Below are positions 59,363 through 64,000 of a DNA stretch of 64,000 bases, piece after piece. A model generated the notes under the pieces. The model ran no database searches. It was not told the DNA's origin and worked only from the letters and a program-made list of their open reading frames with translations. This stretch comes from Geodermatophilus sp. DSM 44513 (GTDB taxonomy: Bacteria; Actinomycetota; Actinomycetes; Mycobacteriales; Geodermatophilaceae). The position numbers were made by a program, and so were the translations under genes. The stretch covers positions 4,340,001 through 4,404,000 of the forward strand of contig NZ_CP135963.1 in NCBI RefSeq assembly GCF_032460525.1. The letters are read 5' to 3'. How positions within the stretch are numbered: the stretch's first letter is position 1; the number at the start of each line of letters is the position of its first letter.

Positions 59363-60661
59363 TCAGCCGGTCGCCAGGCGCCTCGCGCGGGCGGCGACGT
59401 CGGCGCGCAGGGCGTCGGCGTCCACCGTCGTGCAGACGCCGTCGCGCACCACCTGCGCACCCCCGACCCAGGTGTCGCGCACCAGCCGCGAGGTGCCCGA
59501 CCAGACCAGGTGGGTGAGCAGGTCGGCCGGGTCGAGCACCGGCTCGAAGGCGGGGTCGCGGGTGTCGACGTGCACCAGGTCGGCGCGGCGGCCGGCGGCG
59601 AGCTGACCGAGGTCCGGGCGGCCGATCGCGTCGGCGGCCGCACCGGTGGCCAGCCAGAACGCCTCGGCCGCGGTCAGCGCGGTGGCCGAGGACTCCCGCA
59701 GCCGGGCGAGCTGCGCGGCCAGCCGGACGTCGGCGAGCAGGTCCAGCCCGTCGTTGGACGCCGGCCCGTCGGTGCCCAGCCCGACCCGGATCCCGCGGTC
59801 GAGCATCGCCCGCACCGGGGCGGTCCCGCTGGCCAGCTTGGCGTTGCTCGCCGGGCAGTGCGCCACCGCGACGTCGTACTCCCGCCACAGCTGCAGGTCC
59901 CCGTCGTCGAGGTGCACGCAGTGCGCGGCGAGCACCCGCCCGCCCAGGACGTCGTGCGCGGCGAGCAGCGCGGGCACCGACAGCCCGTGGGTGGCCAGCA
60001 GGTCCGCGCCCTCGCCCGCGGTCTCGGCGACGTGCAGGTGCAGCAGCAGGCCGTGCTCGCGGGCGGCGGCCGCGGCGTCGCGCAGCACCGGCAGCGGCAG
60101 CGTGTAGGCCGCGTGCGGGCCGATGCCGTACTCCACGGCGCCGTCGCGGGGTGCGGCCGTGGCCAGGTCGACGGCGGCGGCCAGCTGCTCGGCCAGCGGC
60201 GGCATGCCCGGCAGCGGGATGAGCGGGGTGGCGACCACGGCGCGGGCGCCGGTGCGCCCGACGGCGGCGGCGATCCGCTCGGGGGAGAAGTACATCTCCA
60301 CGCTGGTGGTGACCCCGCCGCGCAGCAGCTCCGCCGACGCCGCGGTCATCGCCACCTCGACGTCGTCGGCGGTCAGCCGGGCCTCCCGCGGCCAGATCAC
60401 CTCGCGCAGCCAGCGGTCCAGCGCCAGCCCCTCGGCCTGCCCGCGGAACAGCACCATCGGCGCGTGCGAGTGGGTGTTGACCAGCCCCGGCAGCAGCAGC
60501 CCCGGGACGGCGACCACCGCGGCGTCGCCGGCGTCCGGCGCGTCGGCGGCCGGGCCGACCCAGCCGATCGTGCCGTCCTCGACGTCGACCACCGCGTCGG
60601 GCACGACGGTGCCGGCGCGGTCCCCGACGACGACGGCCCGGGCGGTGAAGCGCTGCCGCAT
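59363..60661 (-). CDS. Amidohydrolase family protein (MTA/SAH or guanine-type deaminase)
   Basis: A 432-residue TIM-barrel metal hydrolase. Metal ligands are His64 and His66 (VNTHSHAPM), the HLHVAETAGE His, HCVHLDD, and the Asp in LGTDGPASNDG. This subgroup covers 5-methylthioadenosine/S-adenosylhomocysteine deaminase and 8-oxoguanine deaminase; the SAH-deaminase-like layout (YFSPERIAAAVGRTGAR, PHAAYTLP) is favoured. Stands alone, divergent from the DedA gene. Confidence 0.87.
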   Translation of the reverse strand: MRQRFTARAVVVGDRAGTVVPDAVVDVEDGTIGWVGPAADAPDAGDAAVVAVPGLLLPGLVNTHSHAPMVLFRGQAEGLALDRWLREVIWPREARLTADDVEVAMTAASAELLRGGVTTSVEMYFSPERIAAAVGRTGARAVVATPLIPLPGMPPLAEQLAAAVDLATAAPRDGAVEYGIGPHAAYTLPLPVLRDAAAAAREHGLLLHLHVAETAGEGADLLATHGLSVPALLAAHDVLGGRVLAAHCVHLDDGDLQLWREYDVAVAHCPASNAKLASGTAPVRAMLDRGIRVGLGTDGPASNDGLDLLADVRLAAQLARLRESSATALTAAEAFWLATGAAADAIGRPDLGQLAAGRRADLVHVDTRDPAFEPVLDPADLLTHLVWSGTSRLVRDTWVGGAQVVRDGVCTTVDADALRADVAARARRLATG

Positions 60662-60723
60662 GGGTGGCGAACCTACCCCGGCGCTGCCGGGTGCCCCCCG
60701 GACCGCGCCGTTACCGTGGGCGC

Positions 60724-61374
60724 ATGTCGTCCCTCGCCGCCGCAGCCTCCTCGGACTCCGGCGGGATCACCGGCTTCCTGCTCGACCTGGTGGAGCGGCT
60801 GGGGCCGGTGGGCGTGGGCCTGTCCATCCTGCTGGAGACGGTGATCCCGCCGATCCCCAGCGAGGCGGTGCTCGGGCTGGCCGGCGTGCTCATCAACGAG
60901 GGCCGGATGTCGATCGTCCCGGTCGTCCTCGCCGCGACCCTGGGTTCGGTGCTCGGCGCGATCGTCTTCTACTACGTCGGCCGGGCGCTGGGCCCGCGCC
61001 GCTCGCACGCCTTCCTCGACCGGCTGCCGCTGGTGGACACCGAGGACGTCGACCGGACCTTCGCCTGGTTCGAGCGGCACGGGCGCTCGGCGGTGTTCTT
61101 CGGCCGGATGGTGCCGCTGGTGCGCAGCTTCATCTCGGTGCCCGCGGGTGTCGTCCGGATGCCGTTCGGCCAGTTCGTGCTCTACACCACCGCCGGCAGC
61201 CTGATCTGGAACAGCGTGCTCATCGGTCTCGGGGTGGCCCTGGGCGACGTCGTCACCGAGTACCTGCAGTACTTCGACTACCTCATCTACGCCGGGATCG
61301 CGGTCGCCGCCGGCCTGCTGGTCCGCCGCCAGGTGAAGGTCCACCGCGCCAAGGCCGGCCGGGGCCCGGCGTGA
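60724..61374 (+). CDS. DedA/SNARE-associated-like membrane protein
   Basis: A 216-residue DedA family protein. The conserved ETVIPPIPSEAVLGLAG and FGRMVPLVRSFISVPAGVVRMPFGQFVLYTTAGSLIWN motifs are intact. DedA proteins flip or recycle lipid carriers such as undecaprenyl phosphate. ATG 60724 is the start of the first helix region. Its stop overlaps the GTG of the HAD gene. Confidence 0.92.
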   Translation: MSSLAAAASSDSGGITGFLLDLVERLGPVGVGLSILLETVIPPIPSEAVLGLAGVLINEGRMSIVPVVLAATLGSVLGAIVFYYVGRALGPRRSHAFLDRLPLVDTEDVDRTFAWFERHGRSAVFFGRMVPLVRSFISVPAGVVRMPFGQFVLYTTAGSLIWNSVLIGLGVALGDVVTEYLQYFDYLIYAGIAVAAGLLVRRQVKVHRAKAGRGPA

Positions 61375-62042
61375 GCACGGTGCGGCCGCAGGTGGTCGCC
61401 TTCGACGTCAACGAGACGCTGCTGGACCTCGGCCCGGTGCGCGCCGCGCTGGTCGAGGTGGGGCAGCCGGCCGACCTGCTGCCGTCGGTCTTCTCCCGCA
61501 CGCTGCTGACCGGCTTCGCCGCGGCGACCGCCGGCACCTGGTGCCGCTTCCGGGACGCCTTCGACGCGGCCCTCGCCCAGAGCACCGACCTCGGGGACGC
61601 CGACCGGTCCGCGGTGGCCGACGCCTTCCGCGAGCTGGCCCCGCACCCGGACGTCGAGCCCGCGCTGCGCCGGCTGGTCGGGGCCGGCGTGCGGGTGGTG
61701 ACCCTGACCCACGGCTCCCCCGGCGTCGCCGAGGCCGGCCTGGAGCGCGGCGGGATCGCCCCGCTGGTGGAGCGGTCGCTGTCCAGCGAGGTCATCCGGG
61801 CGTGGAAGCCGGCCCGCGAGGTGTACCTGTGGGCGGCCGGCGTGTGCGACGTCGAGCCGGCGCGGGTGGCGCTGGTCGCCGCGCACGGCTGGGACGTGCA
61901 CGGGGCGCTGCGCGCGGGGCTGACCGCCGCCTGGTTCCCGCGGGCGGAGCGCAGCTACCCGGCGGTCTACGACCCCGCCGCGCTCGTCGCCGCGGACCTC
62001 GCCGGCGCGGTCGACGCGCTGCTGGCCCTGCCCGCCCCGTGA
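61371..62042 (+). CDS. Haloacid dehalogenase-like hydrolase, type II
   Basis: A 223-residue HAD protein with nucleophile Asp12 in VVAFDVNETLLDL, Thr/Ser in TLTHGSP, Lys in WKPAREVY and the terminal AAHGWDVHGA. This layout matches 2-haloacid dehalogenase (type II) relatives; the real substrate may be another small phosphate or halide. GTG 61371 overlaps the DedA stop by 4 bp, and its own stop overlaps the next gene's start. Confidence 0.87.
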   Translation: MSTVRPQVVAFDVNETLLDLGPVRAALVEVGQPADLLPSVFSRTLLTGFAAATAGTWCRFRDAFDAALAQSTDLGDADRSAVADAFRELAPHPDVEPALRRLVGAGVRVVTLTHGSPGVAEAGLERGGIAPLVERSLSSEVIRAWKPAREVYLWAAGVCDVEPARVALVAAHGWDVHGALRAGLTAAWFPRAERSYPAVYDPAALVAADLAGAVDALLALPAP

Positions 62043-62713
62043 CGGGGGTGCCGACCCCGCTCGGTCCCGCCCGGGTCACCGCGACCGAGCCGCCCGGCCG
62101 GGCCGCCGGCACGCTGGTGCTGGGCCACGGCGCCGGCGGGGGCCTGGGGTCGGTGGACCTGGTCGCGGTCACCGCGGCGGCGGCCGCGGCCGGGTGGCGG
62201 GTGCTCGGGGTGGAGCAGCCCTGGCGGGTGGCCGGACGGCGGATCGCCCCGGCGCCGCCCCGGCTGGACGAGGCCTGGACGGCGGTGCTCGCCACGCTGC
62301 GGGACGACGGCCGGCTGACCGGCGCGCTGGTGCTCGGCGGGCGCAGCGCCGGGGCCCGGGTGGCCTGCCGGACGGCGGCCGCGCTGGGGGCCGACGGCGT
62401 GCTCTGCCTGGCCTTCCCGCTGCACCCGTCGGGCCGCCCGGAGAAGAGCCGCGCCGGCGAGCTGACCGCCGTCGAGCTGCCGCTGGGCGTCGTCCAGGGC
62501 GAGCGGGACGCCTCCGGCCGCCCGGAGGACCTGGCCGCGGTGCTCACCGGGCGGCCGGGCGCGTCGCTCTACGCCGTCCCCGGCGACCACGCGCTGTCCC
62601 GCGCCCCGGACGTCGTCGCGCTGGCCGCCGTCGACTGGCTGGGCGGGGTCGCCGGGAGACGCCCCGGCGACCCCGCGGACGTCAGCGGCGCCGGCGCCGG
62701 ACGACCAGCGTGA
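62039..62713 (+). CDS. Alpha/beta-hydrolase family protein
   Basis: A 224-residue hydrolase of the KANL3/Tex30-like dienelactone-hydrolase-type fold. The oxyanion strand is LVLGHGAGG; the nucleophile Ser sits in GGRSAGARVA; the acid is in VVQGERD and the His in VPGDHALS. Third gene of a coupled DedA-HAD-hydrolase set (GTGA overlap). The substrate is unknown. The 3' end overlaps coxG convergently by 32 bp. Confidence 0.85.
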   Translation: MTGVPTPLGPARVTATEPPGRAAGTLVLGHGAGGGLGSVDLVAVTAAAAAAGWRVLGVEQPWRVAGRRIAPAPPRLDEAWTAVLATLRDDGRLTGALVLGGRSAGARVACRTAAALGADGVLCLAFPLHPSGRPEKSRAGELTAVELPLGVVQGERDASGRPEDLAAVLTGRPGASLYAVPGDHALSRAPDVVALAAVDWLGGVAGRRPGDPADVSGAGAGRPA

Positions 62714-63665
62714 CGACCAGCAGCAGCGCCGCCACCCCGGCCAGCGGCGCGGCGTAGCGCGTCAGCGCCGCCCCACCGGCGACCTCGAGCAGGTCGATCG
62801 GCTCGGGCTCCTCCTGCGCGGCAGCCGGCGGCCGGGGGACCTGGGCCACCGGGACCGTCGCGGGCGCGGCGGGTGCGGTGGCCGCGCTGGTCGCGGCGGT
62901 CGTGATGGGGCTGGTGTCGGTCGCCCCCGCCGCCGCCGCCGTGCCGGTCGTGATCGGCGCGGTGTCGGTCGCCCGCGGTGCCGTGGCGGCCGCCGGCGCG
63001 GTGCCGTTCGCCGCCGCCGGTGCCGCGGCCCGGTCCGCGGTGGCCGCGGCGGACTCCTTGGCCGCCGCCGCGGTCGAGCGCGCCTTCTTCGCCACCGCGT
63101 TGTCCCCGGGCAGCTGCTCGGCGGTGGCGGCGACCTCCTCGGCGACGCCGGCCACGGTGGCCGTGGCCTTCTGCGCCGGGCCGGCCGCCGCCGGGGTCGC
63201 GGCGGCCGTCGCCCCCGCGTCGCCGGCGCCGAGCTGGGCGGCGAGCTTGTCGGCGAACTGGCCCAGCAGCTTGTTGCCGACGTCGGTCATGACACCGCGG
63301 CCGAACTGCGCCGGTCGGCCGGTGATGTTGAGGTCGGTGAGGACGTCGACCCGCGTGGTCTGGCCCTGGGCCTTGAGCTGGGCGGTGATGAGTGCGTTGG
63401 CGGTGCCGTTGCCGCGCTGGTCCTTGCCGCGGCCGTCGATCACCGCCCGGTGCGCCGCCTCGTCCTTCTCCACGAAGCTGGCCTTGCCCTGGTAGGTGAG
63501 GTTGATCGGGCCGAGCTTGACCTTGACCCGCCCGGTGAAGTCGTCACCCGTGACGGAGTCCAGCGCCGCACCGGGCATGCACGGCGCGATCCGCTCGATG
63601 TCCAGCAGCACCCGCCAGGCCTCGTCGATCGGCACGGGGACGGTGAACGAGTTCTCCAACTGCAC
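62682..63665 (-). CDS. coxG: CoxG-family SRPBCC protein with C-terminal membrane anchor
   Basis: A 327-residue protein. Residues 1-150 form a SRPBCC/START domain of the CO dehydrogenase subunit G family (NSFTVPVPIDEAWRVLLDIERIAPCMPGA, then FGRGVMTDVGNKLLGQFADKL). A long Ala/Thr/Pro-rich linker follows, then a membrane helix (about 300-320) and an RRRRR end. CoxG anchors CO dehydrogenase to the membrane and links it to respiration. GTG 63665 has AGGAGG 8 bases upstream. It follows a coxM-like gene across a strong hairpin. Confidence 0.88.
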   Translation of the reverse strand: MQLENSFTVPVPIDEAWRVLLDIERIAPCMPGAALDSVTGDDFTGRVKVKLGPINLTYQGKASFVEKDEAAHRAVIDGRGKDQRGNGTANALITAQLKAQGQTTRVDVLTDLNITGRPAQFGRGVMTDVGNKLLGQFADKLAAQLGAGDAGATAAATPAAAGPAQKATATVAGVAEEVAATAEQLPGDNAVAKKARSTAAAAKESAAATADRAAAPAAANGTAPAAATAPRATDTAPITTGTAAAAGATDTSPITTAATSAATAPAAPATVPVAQVPRPPAAAQEEPEPIDLLEVAGGAALTRYAAPLAGVAALLLVVTLVVRRRRR

Positions 63666-63691
63666 GGTGCTACCTCCTGGGGGGCGTGGCA

Positions 63692-63728
63692 CGGCCGGTC
63701 CGCCCCCGGGTCGAGGGCGGACCGGCCG
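63692..63728. terminator. Hairpin between the coxM-like gene and coxG
   Basis: Perfect 14-bp arms at 63692-63705 and 63715-63728 with a 9-nt loop. Both flanking genes are on the minus strand, so this could end the upstream operon or reduce read-through into coxG. Confidence 0.65.
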
Positions 63729-63764
63729 ATGCGGTCGAGCGGCTTCCGGAGCGGGTGATCGACG

Positions 63765-64000
63765 TTACATCCCCGCGGCCGCGGTGACGGCGCGGCGAGT
63801 CAGCACCTGCGCGAGGTGCTCGCGGTAGTCGGCCTGGGCGTTGAGGTCGCTGCTCGGGGACGTCCCCTCCGCCGCCGCCCGCGCCGCCGCGGCGATCGCC
63901 TCCGGGCTGGCCTCGGCACCGGCCAGGGCGGCCTCGACCGCGCTGGCCCGCAGCGGCGTCGGACCCATGTTGGTCAGCCCGACCCGCGCCTCGGCGATGT
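63765..64000 (-). CDS. CoxM-like FAD-binding subunit, 3' end only
   Basis: The last 78 codons of a gene entering from the right edge. The visible residues IAEARVGLTNMGPTPLRASAVEAALAG and the helical end (ASPEAIAAAARAAAEGTSPSSDLNAQADYREHLAQVLTRRAV) match the C-terminal domain of the FAD-binding medium subunit of xanthine dehydrogenase/CO dehydrogenase enzymes. The neighbouring coxG supports the CO dehydrogenase side, but the form I or form II question needs coxL, which is out of view. Confidence 0.82.
   Translation of the reverse strand, partial: IAEARVGLTNMGPTPLRASAVEAALAGAEASPEAIAAAARAAAEGTSPSSDLNAQADYREHLAQVLTRRAVTAAAGM

Overview
The window is about 64 kb of very GC-rich DNA with dense genes, many GTG starts and frequent 4-bp stop/start overlaps (GTGA or ATGA). 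Gene content is typical of an aerobic high-GC actinobacterium: GTP-dependent PEP carboxykinase, an acVLRF1-type peptidyl-tRNA hydrolase, a HelD-family RNA polymerase helicase, a mycothiol-nitroreductase-like DsbA protein, IdeR-type iron boxes, a SAM-IV-like riboswitch on metY, and CoxG/CoxM at the right edge. A Geodermatophilaceae-like host (Blastococcus, Modestobacter or Geodermatophilus) fits, but that is inference. I saw no rRNA, tRNA or CRISPR, and no gene I could identify as a dedicated transcription factor.

Layout. 1-12 kb: envelope and nucleic-acid upkeep on the minus strand (DUF3817 membrane protein, NlpC/P60 peptidase, class A penicillin-binding protein with PASTA, HelD helicase, acVLRF1, rhodanese, MFS exporter, pckG), plus a small lipoprotein and a YihY/BrkB protein on the plus strand. 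12-16.5 kb: old yellow enzyme, two small proteins, nitronate monooxygenase, FKBP isomerase, SDR. 16.5-21.6 kb: an alpha-glucosidase and a binding-protein/two-permease sugar ABC importer with no ATPase of its own. 21.6-24.0 kb: an insertion (below). 24-27.2 kb: acetoacetate-CoA ligase, DUF2237 and a DsbA-like protein. 27.2-31.4 kb: an iron-siderophore import operon (two FecCD permeases and an ATPase) and a divergently placed siderophore-interacting reductase, each behind an IdeR-like box. 31.5-38.7 kb: EamA, VOC, BCCT, small membrane proteins, thioesterase, MscS channel and a zinc alcohol dehydrogenase. 38.8-41.4 kb: SAM riboswitch-metY-metX. 41.4-51.3 kb: gamma carbonic anhydrase, YdeI-like protein, second NlpC/P60 peptidase, two hypotheticals, a TldE/TldD pair, two flavin oxidoreductases and a CDP-alcohol phosphatidyltransferase. 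51.4-55.4 kb: a complete YnjBCD-like ABC transporter with the permease split into two genes. 55.5-62.7 kb: secreted phosphatase-like enzyme, radical SAM protein, MBL-fold hydrolase, amidohydrolase, DedA, HAD and alpha/beta hydrolases. 62.7-64 kb: coxG and the 3' end of a coxM-like gene, the edge of a CO/xanthine-dehydrogenase-type cluster.

The clearest accessory region is 21562-24000. A solitary AAA/STAND-like ATPase gene, visibly less GC-rich than its neighbours and preceded by an operator-like palindrome over its promoter, lies between two near-identical 34-bp copies of the 3' end of the upstream permease gene. The two copies differ at one synonymous position, so one copy may have arrived with the insert. 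The ATPase was later broken by a 932-bp IS5-family (IS427-like) element. Removing the IS and one CTAG target duplication restores a 413-residue protein whose P-loop begins three residues after the break.

A family of nested palindromes with the core GCGAGATCGG.GATCTCGC occurs three times at gene ends (31.45, 55.39 and 56.89 kb). One copy supplies the last codons and stop codon of an ABC ATPase gene.
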